This document shows, in pieces, positions 12,502 to 24,186 of a stretch of DNA of 64,000 nt (the first letter of the stretch is position 1; every line of letters starts with the position of its first letter). The stretch is from Biscogniauxia marginata (Eukaryota > Ascomycota > Sordariomycetes > Xylariales > Xylariaceae): the NCBI GenBank assembly GCA_022695795.1, contig MU404131.1:124001-188000 (forward strand). The letters are read 5' to 3'. The notes under the pieces were generated by a model that worked only from the letters and a program-made list of their open reading frames with translations, ran no database searches and was not told the origin of the DNA. The position numbers were made by a program, and so were the translations under genes.

Positions 12502-14041
12502 TCAGATCGACTGCGGATGAGCGAACACATTCTCCGGGTCCAGCTTCCGCTTCAACGCCTTCAACTTCCCGTGCAACTGGTCCCCGTAGTACAGTGCATG
12601 CGCCTCCTCCTTCGTCAGCGTCGGGTCGACGTAGTTCTCGTACGCGCCGAATTCGGCGAGATTCCGCGTCATGGCGCGATTCAGCCCGTTGATGAAGTTG
12701 ATGCCCTCGGCGGGAAACTCGTCCATGTCGTCCACGTAGCCGTAGTGCTGCGCTACCCACATCGCGTCGCGGTGGCTGAAAGCCGAGAACTCAGGGCCCT
12801 TGGTCCTGATCTGGCTATCGGTGCCGCCGTACAAGTCGACCGTGATGAAGTACTGGACTGGTGCGTGCGCGCCCTCGTTGAGGAGGTAGCTGAAGTAGCT
12901 GGTCAAGGCGTCCTTTGACATGCCGGGATGGGGCACCGTGACGCTCTTGGCGAAGAAGTTGCTGTGAGCAGAGTAACTTTCCCCAATACGCAGGTCGTTC
13001 CCGCCATTGAGGAGTTTGAGGGATGTCAACCAGTCGACTTCGTGGGCCTCGATACTCGGTTTTACAGGAATTCCGCCAAGGAGCGCCGGAACGATGGTAG
13101 AGTTGAATGCTTCGATGGAACCGAAATACGTCCCTCCGACACCGAATCGCTTAGGTCCAAGGTGAATACCGAATCCGAGCTTTCGATCGATTGGAGAGGA
13201 ATCATTAGCGAATGATTGGATGTACGAAAATGCATGAACGGCGCTCTCCACACTGCTCACAGCGTCGTTGATATCAATGAACCAGTTGACGACCTTTTCA
13301 GGGACCGGCCGTGTCAGGAGGTAAAAGTTCACAACGATGCCAAAAGAGTCGGCAGCACCGCGCATTGCCTAATCGCAAAATGTCAGAGTTATCTTTTCAT
13401 CGAGAAGAACCAGATACACCAACATAGTATAACTCGGCGTTCTCGTCTTCGGAAGCATAGACATAGCGGCCGTTAGGCATCACTACATCCAGTCCTACGA
13501 TTTGATCCATGGAGAGGCCCCACGCTCGCGAGGAAAATCCATAACCGCCATGTGTGAAGTGGCCTCCTATTCCAACGCCCGCGCAAGTACCGTGGGGGAG
13601 AGCACGTTTGCCCTGGCTGTAGAGAGTTAGCGCCAGGTCACCTAGCCGTATACCACCACCGACTTTGGCGATACCGTTGGAACCAAGCTGGACATCCTGA
13701 AACGCTCGTAAGTCAATCACCATCGCCCCATCGCTCCCCCCATTGCTGTAGGACCCATACGAGTGGCCTCCAGATTTAGCTTGGATCTTCAATCCATATT
13801 GGGCGGCGCAGGTGATTGCATTGGATACGTGCTCAACGCTAGTAGGGAGAACGACGAAAGCCGGAGTAACCGGGAGGCGCAGGTTATAGGTGGTTGAGTA
13901 AGTATTCCAATCTGGATCGGAGAGGGTTTTGTACGGTATGTTCTTCGCGCTCAAGTAGTTCGATACAGGAAAAAGAGAATTGTCCACTCGAGATTCACTC
14001 GAAGGTGCAGTGTTCAAAGACGAAGCCATTCTAAAACCCAA
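12502..14041 (-). CDS. FAD-linked oxidase, berberine bridge enzyme (BBE)-like
   Basis: Exons 13424-14041 and 12502-13368 (55-nt intron, phase 0) give 494 residues. Splicing restores the family motif ELYY|AMRGAADSFGIV. The FAD-binding PCMH domain is at residues ~57-230. His93 in SGGHSYG and Cys153 in GTCAGVGIGGH occupy the two positions used for bicovalent FAD attachment in BBE and glucooligosaccharide oxidases. The C-terminal BBE domain ends YYGDQL...KRKLDPENVFAHPQSI. The enzyme should oxidise a sugar or small-molecule alcohol or amine with O2, releasing H2O2; the substrate is unknown. No signal peptide is visible at MGFRMASS, although many relatives are secreted. Met5 is an alternative start, and an upstream exon cannot be excluded. 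Confidence 0.87.
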
Positions 14042-14759
14042 TCTATGAAAGTGCTTTAGGAGAACTAGGTTGACAAATGAAATAAAAGATACTTGGTGTT
14101 GGAAATTTTACAAAAGATTTTAAGACCTAGAAAACTTTCCCTTTTATATTTTAGCGACGTGAAGCTTTAGCTAGGCATGTGTCACATATGTGAATTCACG
14201 ATGTTCATATCAGTGTGAGGTCATCATACATTCATGATTGTCATCTGGCCCCTTCCAATCAAACGTGCAATCTTAGAACAAAAGAATGTGGTTTGACCCC
14301 TGAGCAAACTTATGTTGGGACCGAAGGAAACAAACTAGAGCAGAATCCAAGCAAGATAATATATATATACAAATAGTCTTACGCCATTCGTCGATATTAA
14401 CCCAAGGCCTTGTTGGCCATTATTGTATATCTCTTGGTAAAACCTTGATCACGGCGTAAGATTATCAAGATATCTTGTAGCTTGGAGTAGTCCTCGTAGG
14501 AATAAGTCGTAAAAATACTTGTGAGATACAAGTGGTGTAACTATGACCAGACTACATGTATGACGAAGAGTTACTTAAACCTCTGTCATAAATGTACATT
14601 AATTACCCAGGAATACTGTATAATAGGGCACTGACTTGCAATTTGTGGATTAGCTTCCAAGCAGCAGAATCGGGATTTACACCACACGTCTTGCTAGAAC
14701 ACTGTCCAATCATCAGAATCATCCATTCAGTTGGCTAGTAGATAGGATAAAGCACTCAC
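14042..14759. other. Intergenic, no gene seen
   Basis: Promoter side of the BBE gene plus the downstream part of the decayed gene that follows. A GTGAGT donor at 14759 opens what may be an intron, but no continuing exon could be recognised below it. Confidence 0.4.
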
Positions 14760-15451
14760 CTGTAGGTATAGAACACCCTCTTTCACCTCGATATCCCAGT
14801 AAGAATCAGCCTTGAGCCTTCGCATGATCGTGAAAGCGATCTCGCCCTCGTGGACTGCCTTGTAGAAGCCATCCTGTAGGAGCTCATCCTCCCGACTTTC
14901 TGTCACCTCAGCTGGCTGACTAGGCCCTCCCAGCACAGCCACGTGAAGTAGTCCAGCTGGCCCTGCCAGTCGGCGCGTGGCTGCGTGTTCGCGGCCCTTC
15001 TCTCCTTTGAGAGCCTCGCAAATGTGACCTTGAAGCTGGGCGACACCTGATGTTTATCTTGGTGAGGATCTGCGCGATCTGTAACTGGGCCTCATCGATG
15101 TTCGTGTCCAGGCAACGCAGCGCAAAGAGCAAGCGGATCGGACCCTCGTATATGTCGACTCTTCTAGAAGCGCTCTGCATCGTCTAGGTCATTGTGTCAA
15201 AGCTGACAGTGAGATATCATTGATTCTGACATCCAGATGGCGTGAAGCAGATGTACTGACCAGACAATAGATCCCTGAAAATACAGGTCGGTCTCTGACT
15301 CCTGGAATAAGGGTGACGCCCCTGTTAAAAAGGCTAGATTAAGGCTGAAGGAACTTGTAGGTGTCGAGGTGGAAATAGAACCAGAATGGCATCCTATAGC
15401 CGCCAACCTAGATCCGTACGATCCAGATAAGTCGGTCTTCGTGTCGTCCAT
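14760..15451 (-). pseudogene. Unrecognised gene, apparently frameshifted
   Basis: A start at 15451 (MDDTKTDLSGSYG) leads to a plausible intron with donor GTACAT and acceptor CCTAG before ACGATGCAGAGC. Protein-like sequence follows (VDIYEGPIRLLFALRCLD). It then changes frame near 15050-15065 to DKHQVSPSFKVTFARLSKER...WQGQLDYFTWLCWEG, and again near 14945 to SQPAEVTESREDELLQDG...VKEGVLYLQ, ending at a consensus GTGAGT donor at 14759. Codon-like quality in three successive frames without usable splice sites suggests a recently broken gene or assembly indels. I do not recognise the family. Confidence 0.4.
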
Positions 15452-17501
15452 TGCAGCATGTGTGCAGGCGTGGTGCGACAGCCTATCGGCTCTGGTGGAA
15501 GATAAGGAAACTCAGAGTGGGCAGACATACTTGTCGAGAAGATAAATCGTCAAATGAAGATTATCCTTGCGGTTCGTGTAGTCCCAACTTCGGTATAAAA
15601 GCTGTAGGTTAACGAACAGTTTCGGGGTCAGGTCCCTAAGAGGGTCAAGCTGGCTTTATAATTGCTTTATCAAGAGACCCGCCCATCTTGTACGCAAATG
15701 GAAGCGCTGTTTAAGGGTGCTCTACTTGATAGCTTTATTAAAATGGCAGTCTCTTCAACACCAGCAGCGCACACATCAGCCCACATAGATAACTAGCAGA
15801 CGTTAAATATGGGGTATACGACCCCTGGTCTCCTGTATCTATATATATATAGGATGGGTCATTCCACCTACACTCACCTTGGACTAATTGTAAGGGTACG
15901 GATACAACTTGTTGTTGCGCTGGAGAGGGAAAGATCCTCTCCAAGCCTGGGCACCTATCTAAGTACTATATACATCTTGATGCATGGGCCATATGTCCGT
16001 GACACTAATATACCTACTTGATCCTATCCTCATCTCTTCGTCTAATATCAACAGGGGAAGCCGGCTGTGGTCGATCCGAGACAGACGAAGCCATCCAAAA
16101 CTGCAAAGCTGGAATTCGATACATTGGCCAGTCGGAATTCTTATCTCGACCGAACGACCTCCTGCTTAATCCCCTTTATCACGTTGTTTACAAGAGAGGC
16201 AAGTCTTCGGCAGAAGCCCTTTGCAGTCACAGTCCGGTTATATAGTTTTTATCCGTTGTGATTCGAGTACGTGGAGAATTGGAGTAGACTTAATGGTCAA
16301 GACACGCAACGTATGAGCCCCCCCTCCCTAATTTCGCCAAGCGATTTCTAAAAAGAAAATTGCGCGTGCCGCATAACTCTGATAAACAAATACCCTTACA
16401 GTACCCGGGAGTCGAGATAAATCTACACTAATCCGTGTTTAATGCTGGCCTCGTGTATGATCGCCTGATGGTGTCTACAGGGGATACATATATGAAGTTT
16501 TCTGTGTTACCAATAAAAGTGCCATCTTTTGTTGAAGGCGTGCTGGGATATACGAGCGTTTTGGCTAATGGTTTATGTTGGACCTTTAGGCGGGATTTTG
16601 GGTTGAAGAAGAACTCTTGGTGATGAATAAGTTTATGAATTCAAATCCTGGCACATACCAGGAATTTGTCGATTTATATAGGTTTCTCTACATACAATAC
16701 TATCTCAGGTCTGTCTATACCCTGGATCGAGACTAATCTAGACGCGTGACAAGCTAGTTCCAAATACACATTGCAGGACGAAGCTGGGAGTGAGAGGAAT
16801 ACATGAAAAATATAACGAAGCACTGATAGCTATAACTTCAATTATACCATGAACATAGCCCCTTCCTCTCATCCTCAGCGCTACTCACATAAGGCTTAAT
16901 TACTCTTATCTTATTCTTTACCTTATACTCTGATGCATTGATTCATATAATTTTAAGCTTACACTTTAATCAGATACAGTCCCAAAAGCTTTATTCTTCA
17001 GGTTTGAAGCTCATTGTTGAGAATTTATGACATTAAGTATGGACAGTCTTTTAGCATCACGGCTGTCTACCCCAGGAGATGATGCATGCAGTCGCCATGA
17101 TGCAAGATGTTAATCTAAATATGAGGGACCTCATAATTATTAATATCTGAAGTAGAAAGTTGGCTTGAAGGGTCGGTATACAGTGTACTACTTATTTTAA
17201 ATGCCTTGTGGATTCCTATTAATGGGGTGCAATTCGGGATTTCGATCCTGGAGGACCCGTATCAATGAAAGGGCCGCTCCTTTGGAAGTCCACGTGGCAA
17301 ACTATAGCAGTGAAACGTTATGAAAGAAATGCTTTAAGATTTTTTCTAAAACAAGTACTTTTTGGTATTTACGTTTGTTGCAGACTCCATATCTACAGCC
17401 ATCTAGATTTACTAAACAATATGCACACCCACCCTCTCTATATCTATTCGAGCCACCTATTTCTTCACCCAACCATACCATTTTTTCGTGTTACCCATCG
17501 C
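15452..17501. other. Intergenic, no gene seen
   Basis: Two kilobases with only short open frames (for example 15809-16261 and 16435-16623 on plus) that show no domain, signal peptide or splice structure. No repeat boundary recognised. Confidence 0.5.
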
Positions 17502-19319
17502 TTATGATGTTGTAATGTAAAGGCCAAGGGGCCAGGGGTTGTAATCCTGGAAGAAGCGGGAATCGGTCGAGCCACCGGCCGCGTTGCTCATCTCGAAAGC
17601 GATCGTCGTTCCCGCAGGGCACACGAACGTGTCAAGGGTGTAAGCATTGCCGGGGGCCATCACTAGTTGATCATATGTCTTTGCTACACCAGGGAGGGTA
17701 TTGAAGGTCGTGGTCGACCTAGCGGCACTATCCAAGCGCGCGAACTCGATGGCGCCTGAGCCTGAGAAGTTGAACGACGATGTCTCTAGTTTGTCTAGGG
17801 TGGGGAATGGGAAGACTATGTTGCATGTCTTGTCTCTATTGTCGGTTTTCGGAATGTCGAAGTCGAATATCGATGAGACAGAGGACGTCACCTCGCCAAA
17901 GTATGACGTGCCATAAGAAGTATCGGGGTTGCCGCTGTCTACAGGAATGATAAGATGAGGATACTCCCAATCACCTGTCAGCTCCCCAGGGCATGTATGA
18001 GATGGAGCTTAGGAGCTTGTAGAACTGGGCTGGTCGGAAAGACTAGATGTGGCATATGAAGATGAAGCATTGATAGCGGTTGAAGTAGCTGGGGTGGTAG
18101 TCGCCGTAGTTTGGTATAGACTAGACGATATTCCTGGACTACTTAATGATCCCGAAGAGCTAGTAATTGTAGAATTACATGGGACACTTGATGTTTTTGA
18201 ATCATGAGTCGATGGCGAGCTATCAGGGTAATTCGTCACCTCAGGACCACTGCCAGTAAACGGTATTGTACCAGTATTGTAACTGAGGATTGTTGATAGA
18301 GGGGAGGATATGTTCGCGTAAGTTGATTGGGTAGTCGCAGTCGGATAGCTCGGTCCGCCCGCCATTTCTGATTCTGCAGAGGAAGTCTGCGTAGTATTGA
18401 AGGTACCGGATGTATATGATATCCCTGACCCGGATTGGACGCTGGTTGTACTGGTCACTTCAGTATCAACTGGTCCGGTTGTAGTAGACGAATTCATCCC
18501 TGTGCACTCTGTGACAGGAGAGACAGTGGTACTCTGTGTAATCGTAACGTAAATCGTGGTATACTCTGTATTGCACGAACCACAGCTAGGGCTTGGCGAA
18601 CTAATAGGGGTAGATGAACTAGTGTTTGAATAACTAAGGTGTGTAATTGAAGATTCTGTTGTCGAAGTTATAGTAAGTTCCAAGGATTCGATAGTTTGGC
18701 GAGTAGTTGAAGAAGTCGTCCCTGAGCTACTAGAATATGATGTCCCAGATTCGGTTGACTCTATCGTGGTATTACCAGGGACGCCTACCGTTGAATCCGA
18801 CTGACTCGGTGTTGCGGTGGTGGTAGCTATACTAGAATTACTAGGAGTTGTCGTTGTAGAAATACCCAGAGACGTTGATGAGCTGCAGTTGCTTGCATTG
18901 CATCCATCAGCCTTTAACATTATTTCCCCGCAGTTGGATCCGTTTGGCCAGAGGTAGATCATCACAAGATCGTCTACATTTGTGGCGCACTCGTAGAACG
19001 TGGTTTGACCGTTGTATGAGAGCGTGCCATCACAGTCTATGCTGAACCCCGTCTCAGGGGTTTGCCCAACATCACATTGCAGGACAGTTGCCGGCGGAGT
19101 CCACCAACAACCTCGACCCTGTGCATCTATGATAGTATCTCCATTAAAGATGAAATTAGAAGGTGTTTCGCCGGGTCCTGCTCTTGTCTGACCGCTGCCG
19201 TATTGGCCCACGTGGGTCGAGACAGAGGTGGTCAAAGTAAAAGCGCATCCATCCTGGCGACTAGTGATGGCATAAGTACCACTCGCCATGAGTGAGAGAA
19301 CTGTCGACTTTTGTAACAT
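17502..19319 (-). pseudogene. Secreted But2 C-terminal-domain protein, interrupted by in-frame TAA
   Basis: One uninterrupted frame of 606 codons contains a single internal TAA at 18009-18011 (codon 437). Residues 1-436 have a signal peptide (MLQKSTVLSLMASGTYA), a Cys-containing N-terminal domain (CAFTLTTSVSTHVGQYG ... GRGCWWTPPATVLQC), and a long Ser/Thr linker. After the stop the same frame reads TCPGELTGDWEYPHLIIPVD and SIFDFDIP...FFQDYNPWPLGLYIT. This is the complete But2 C-terminal domain of fungal wall-type proteins. The stop could arise from CAA by one C-to-T change. A 51-nt intron (17975-18025, GTTCTA donor) would also remove it in phase, but it would delete the conserved TCPGELTG start of the domain. 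So the gene is either disrupted or spliced at a weak site. Confidence 0.75.
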
Positions 19320-20115
19320 ATCAGTGAAAAAGAATGAACTATTTTGAATAACTCTAATATTATAATTACGAAGCTGCCAATGGGATAGATAACCATGATA
19401 TACTGACTGAGAAAGACATCTGCGTCAATGTAGGGAAGCGGCCTTAACCTTATAACTAACTGGCTATTCCTACAGGATTACGAATCCTGTTTGTGAGGGA
19501 TTTCGGTAACGTAAATATCATCTGGTCACAGTTGGGGCTCTACGAATCAAGAATTGTGATTGAGTCGAGTAGGTATTCGACGCGCGTTCACAATATTGCT
19601 ACTAGTCAGCGACTTTCTGCCATAACTGGAGGATCTGCAAGTAAGCCAGCCAGCAATCGAGACTAAGACTAAACATTGGCTATTCGTCTCTGGTAAGGAA
19701 TTACAATATCGTTACCCAGGTAGTTGGAATTTTTATGATGAGGCCCTTATGACATTAAACGACCTAGTCGCTTCTTTGTGCCGTTCAACCCATCGGTATT
19801 AGGTATGCATCTTTCCAATGTGTAGTCTAGTGCAGGTTGTGTTCGAGTTACAAGGCTCGATAGAAAGCCCCATTAGAGGGCTGAGTTGATCTATGCTCCA
19901 CAACGTAATGCATATGAAATCCTCCCGGTTGTTAGGATAACTGACGCAGGCCATTTGCCGCGGTGATGCAGAGTAGTGTGTAAATGTAAAGGCCGACTGA
20001 CTCGTATAGGTGAGTGGGCTGTAAGCGACACGTGAAGATGACGGCTGTCCTTTTTCTCTTATTCCATCGCCTTTTTGCATATAAATGATGCCTCCACGGA
20101 ATCGAAGGCTCCAGT
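19320..20115. other. Intergenic up to the AT-rich block
   Basis: Promoter side of the But2-type gene. Composition is normal until about 20115 and then drops abruptly to very high AT. An open frame at 19799-20080 (minus) shows no domain and is not called. Confidence 0.5.
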
Positions 20116-20269
20116 ACAGGAGGTTTTGGGGTCCGAAAATGGTAATTATAACAATATGATTTTAATTTAAAAACTAATTATAAGCTTATATTAAACGGGT
20201 TTTAAGAAATTACTTTTTTATAATTAATTAAAATTATATAAATAAATTAGTTTCTATAATTATTATATA

Positions 20270-20665
20270 ATATCGTAATTAATTAATATTATTTAAATTG
20301 TTATATTTAAATTTTTTTATAAAGTCAAGTTTTTTAAATATTAATAACTTAACTCGTAAGAATTTGAAAAATCTCGGACCTTTTTTTTTAATTATATAAT
20401 TTTATAATTTAATTAAAGTTAAAAACAAAAAAAATTAAAATCGTAATATATAAAGAAAAACGCAAAATGGTTTATATATTTTATTTTAATTTCTCGCGTT
20501 TTCTTTTTACACTTTTTAATTAAATTATATAATTAAAAAAAGTTTTAAAATTTTCTTATTTTTATATATAAAGTGATTAATATTTAAAAAAGTTGATTTT
20601 ATATAAGAAATTATTTTACTTTTAAGCTTATTTCGCTTATTTATTTATATAATATATTATTAGTT
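20270..20665. mobile_element. Degenerate foldback MITE (copy D)
   Basis: The left part contains AAGTCAAGTTTTTTAAATATT followed by AATCTCGGACC. The right part contains the imperfect inverse (AAAAAAGTTGATTTTATATA) and ends in a TTCGCTTATTTATTTATATA segment like the ends of the better-preserved copies. Limits are approximate because both arms are heavily mutated. Confidence 0.4.
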
Positions 20666-21331
20666 TTTAAAATAAATAAATAAATAAATATATTAATTTT
20701 AATATAAACGTATAAATATAATTTTATAAAGTTTAATAATAATTATAAATAACGTGTCTTATAAGTAAATAAGCTATATAAACGAGTAAATTAGTTTTTA
20801 TAACTTTCGTAATTTTAATTACTAAAAAATATTTATATAGCATTAAAATTAATTAATAATTATTATTATTTAAATTTTTTTTTTAGTTTTACGTTTTAAA
20901 AACTAAATACATTTTTATATTAAGTATTTAATTTTTTAACGTGTAATTTAAATTAACTAGTTTATAAATAATATATTTATTATTATTATTAAAACGTGTA
21001 AAATTATATTTATATATTTATTTATTTATTTTAAAACTTAATAATATTAATAAAAACTCAAATAACTTATATAATTAAATATAAACGGTATTATTTAAAA
21101 ATAACTTATTATAAATTAACGACATTTTATAATGTTTTTTATATAATATTATAAAGGCGAAATAATAATATATTTATATAATTAATTATAAAACTAAATA
21201 CTTTAAAATTTATATTTTATAAAAAAATAATAATCGTTTAATATATTATTAATTTAAATAATTAATTATTATTTCTTCGTTTAAGTTATATTATTATGAT
21301 AATAAACTTTTTATTACACGAATATAACGTA

Positions 21332-21523
21332 AAGCGGGTTAAAAAAAACTAAACTTTTAATTTTATATAGCGATAAAAATTATTATAAACACGTTAAAAT
21401 AAATATATAAATTATTAAAAAGCTTTATACGAAAACTTAAATATATATTGAAAATAGTTTAAATTAATATATAAAACAATTACGAAATATAAAATTTTAA
21501 AAAAAGATATATATAATTTTAAC
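21332..21523 (+). pseudogene. Fot1/pogo-family DDE transposase remnant
   Basis: In one frame the codons read KRVKKN*TFNFI*R, NY*KALYENLNIY, KLIYKTITKYKI and DIYNFNE. This matches, with RIP-type changes, the end of the CENP-B/Tc5-like DNA-binding region and the first catalytic motif of pogo-type transposases (consensus NWxxNFIKRH ... YQRALCEDP ... DIYNFDE). The catalytic Asp of the last motif is Asn here (AAC at 21521-21523). Stops sit where Gln or Trp is expected. The frame presumably continued to about 22900 but is unreadable. Inactive. Confidence 0.7.
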
Positions 21524-22009
21524 GAAATAAAATTTATATTTAAAATAATTATTTAAATTAATACAATAATAATAAAAATAAAACGATATAAATAAATTTA
21601 ATAAATTATTAAAAAATAAAAATAAAAATAAAAATAAAAATAAAAATAAAAATATTAAATAATAATTAAATAATAAATAAACTTAATATAAAATTTATAA
21701 AGTATTTTAATTTTTATATTAAAAATCGAATATAAGGTTTTAAGCGTTTATTAATTTTAAATAATTATAAAAATTATTATTTTATAAAATTCGAAAAATG
21801 TTATAAAAAACTCGATATTATTATATTTTATATATTTAATTATTTATTATATAAATTATAAATTTTTAATTTTATATATTTTAAAGTTTTTTAAAAAATA
21901 TATAATAATTACGTAAAATTTTTAATAAAACGCTATTATTATTACGTTATAAAAAACTTATTAATTAACTTTATAAAAATATTTGTTATTATAATAATAA
22001 TTTCGAATA

Positions 22010-22447
22010 ACGTATTACATAAGCAAGTAGACGAAATAAGCTCGCGGATAAAATGGTTTCTTATATAAAATCGACTTTTTCGAAAATTCATAACTTTACG
22101 CGTAAAAGTCGGAAAAATCTCGAACCTTTTTTTTTTAGTTATATAACTATATAATTTAATTAAAGTAAAATTTAAAAAAATTAATATTAAAAAACACGAA
22201 AAAAAACGCGTAAAAACTAAAATTATAATAAAACGTATAGACCTTTTTATGTATTTCTTTATATATTTCACTTTTTATCTTTTTGAATTTTATTTTAGTT
22301 AAATTATATAGTTATATAACTAGAAAAAAAGGTTCGAGATTTTTCTGACTTTTACGCGTAAAGTCATAAATTTTCGAAAAAGTAGATTTTATATAAAAAA
22401 CAATTTCGTTCGCGAGCTTGTTTTATCTACTTGCTTATGTGGTACGT
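22010..22447. mobile_element. Foldback MITE copy A, nested in Fot1 copy 1
   Basis: Two arms of about 150 bp are inverted copies: left ACATAAGCAAGTAGACGAAA, right ...CTACTTGCTTATGTGGTACGT. A ~100-bp centre separates them. Flanking TA is duplicated (22008-22009 and 22448-22449). The second Fot1 copy has the uninterrupted sequence CGAATATATAAATT at 50821-50834, which proves the insertion and its TA target. TA duplication and ACGT ends fit mobilisation by a Tc1/mariner-pogo transposase, perhaps that of the Fot1-like element here. Confidence 0.75.
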
Positions 22448-23147
22448 TATATAAATTAAATTAGTTTTTTTTAATTTAAAAAAGTTATTATTATATTACT
22501 TTTTATATAAAAAACATATATATATTTTTCTCGATTTTAATATAAATTAAATATTTTAAAAAGTTAAAATATTTATAATAATTTATAAAGTATTATTATA
22601 ATTAAATTTTATTATAAATAAAAAAAAAGTTTTAAAAAAGCTTTTTTTATAAATATTATAAATATTTATAATTAACTTATAAAAATTACTTTATTATTAA
22701 TATATAAAATAGTTTTATTATAAAATAAATAATTATAAATAAATAATAATACGATTAAAAAAAAGGGCCTTAAAAGAGTAATAATTAAACGGAAATAATA
22801 TAATATATGTATTTATATAACGAATAAAAATGAGTTTAATAATATTTATATAGTAAATGAAAAAGTATTTAATAATTTAAATTTCGAAGAGTTATAATTA
22901 ATTTTAAAAGGTTTTAACTTAAAAAATATAATAAATTAATTAATTTAAATTACGCGTTAAAAAACCGAATATTTAATATAAAAAAAGTATTCGGTTTTTA
23001 AAACGTAAAATTAAAAAAATTTAATTTAAATAATAATAATTATTAATTAATTTTAATACCGTGTAAATGTTTTTTAATAATTAAAATTACGAAAATTATA
23101 AAAACTAGCTTATTTGCTTATATAATTTACTTGTTTATAAAACACAT

Positions 23148-23272
23148 TATATTATTTTAATTAATTAATATAAATTACACTTTATAAATTAAATATTTAA
23201 TATAAAAAAGGTATTTAATTTTTTAAAATATAAAATTAAATATAACAATTAAATAATAATAATAATTAATTA
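23148..23272. repeat. Partial inverted arm of another Fot1-like copy
   Basis: Contains the arm hairpin (TAAATATTTAATATAAAAAA with GTATTTAATTTTTT) found in the Fot1-like inverted repeats. It abuts MITE B. A matching terminal segment reappears at about 23945-24032, so this copy is a truncated right end split by later insertions. Confidence 0.5.
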
Positions 23273-23677
23273 ACGTGTCTTATAAACGAGTAGGCCACTT
23301 AATTTCCTATATAAAATCGACTTTTTTAAAAATTCAAAACTTTGCGCGTAAAACTCGTAAAAATCTCGGACCTTTTTCTTTAGTTATATAATTATAAAGT
23401 TGAATTAAAAATAAAATCGAAAAAAATAAAAGTAAAATGTATAAAGAAATACGTAAAAAGGTCTATACGTTTTGTTTTAATTTTAGTTTTTACGCGTTTC
23501 CTTTTCGTGTTTTTTGAAATTAATTTTTTTAATTTTAATTTTAGTTAAACCGTATAGTTATATAACTAATAAAAAAGGTCCGAGATTTTTTACGATTTTT
23601 ACGCGCAAAGTTATAAATTTTTGAAAAAGTCGATTTTATATGGGAAATCAAATGGCCCACTCGCTTATAAGACACGT
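23273..23677. mobile_element. Foldback MITE copy B
   Basis: 405 bp bounded by ACGTGTCTTATAAACGAG and CTCGCTTATAAGACACGT, with TA on both outer sides (23271-23272 and 23678-23679). Arms are inverted copies through AAAATCGACTTTTTTAAAAA and AAATCTCGGACC. No coding capacity. It is the least mutated member with both ends contiguous and is useful as a reference for the family. Confidence 0.75.
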
Positions 23678-24181
23678 TAATTTTAATAGTTATATAAATA
23701 GTTTTGTTATGGTAGTATAAAGGAATTTAAGGTAATACTTAATTTCCTGGTTTATTAACAAAAATATTAAAGGTGAAAAGAAAAGGAAATTTAAAATGGT
23801 TTTAACGACTATTTACGCAGCTTAAATACATATAAGTCTCCTAGGCTTCTTATTCCTTTGACTTTATTGTTTTATAATGAATATAATAACGAGGTGCTTT
23901 GCTTATTATTTTGCTGCTAGGCTTAACATTGCTAAGCCGTGATAATTTTTTTATAATTAAGATTATAATAATTATAAAAACTAGCTTATTTATTTATATA
24001 ACTTATTAATTTATAAGTGACGTTATATTTCTTTTTTAAATTATATAATTAAATTTATTTTAATAGAACTAATAAACGTTTATATATAAAAAATAAGTTT
24101 ATTTATATTTTATTTTATATTTTATTTAATTTTTAATTTATAATATTAATAATAATATTAAAAGTTTTATAATTATACTTT
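23678..24181. other. Fot1-like right end interrupted by a ~240-bp less AT-rich segment
   Basis: About 23945-24032 matches the terminal arm of the Fot1-like elements (AATTATAAAAACTAGCTTAT ... GACGT|TA). Between about 23700 and 23940 lies a segment with visibly more G+C and no counterpart elsewhere in the window. It is probably a small later insertion of unknown type; its ends were not identified. Confidence 0.45.
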
Positions 24182-24186
24182 ATAAA

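Larger units (their letters stand above)
20752..23147 (+). mobile_element. Fot1/pogo-like DNA transposon, copy 1 (RIP-decayed)
   Basis: Ends ACGTGTCTTATAAG... and ...TTTATAAAACACAT (ACGT with one transition) lie next to TA on each side (20750-20751 and 23148-23149). Long inverted arms of about 230 bp share a hairpin core (AAAACTAAATAC... / ...GTATTTAATTTTTT). Without the nested MITE (22010-22447) it is about 1.96 kb, the usual size of Fot1-type elements. The interior encodes a recognisable transposase fragment. A second copy lies at 49555-51848. Confidence 0.75.

Noticed and set aside
16435..16623. 62-codon plus-strand frame in a 2-kb spacer
   Set aside because: Short, no recognised motif, no supporting context.
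19799..20080. 93-codon minus-strand frame
   Set aside because: No signal peptide, domain or splice structure, and directly at the edge of the AT-rich block.
21942..22271. 109-codon minus-strand frame in the Fot1/MITE region
   Set aside because: Crosses the left boundary of MITE A and consists of AT-driven Lys/Ile/Phe codons. Not a gene.
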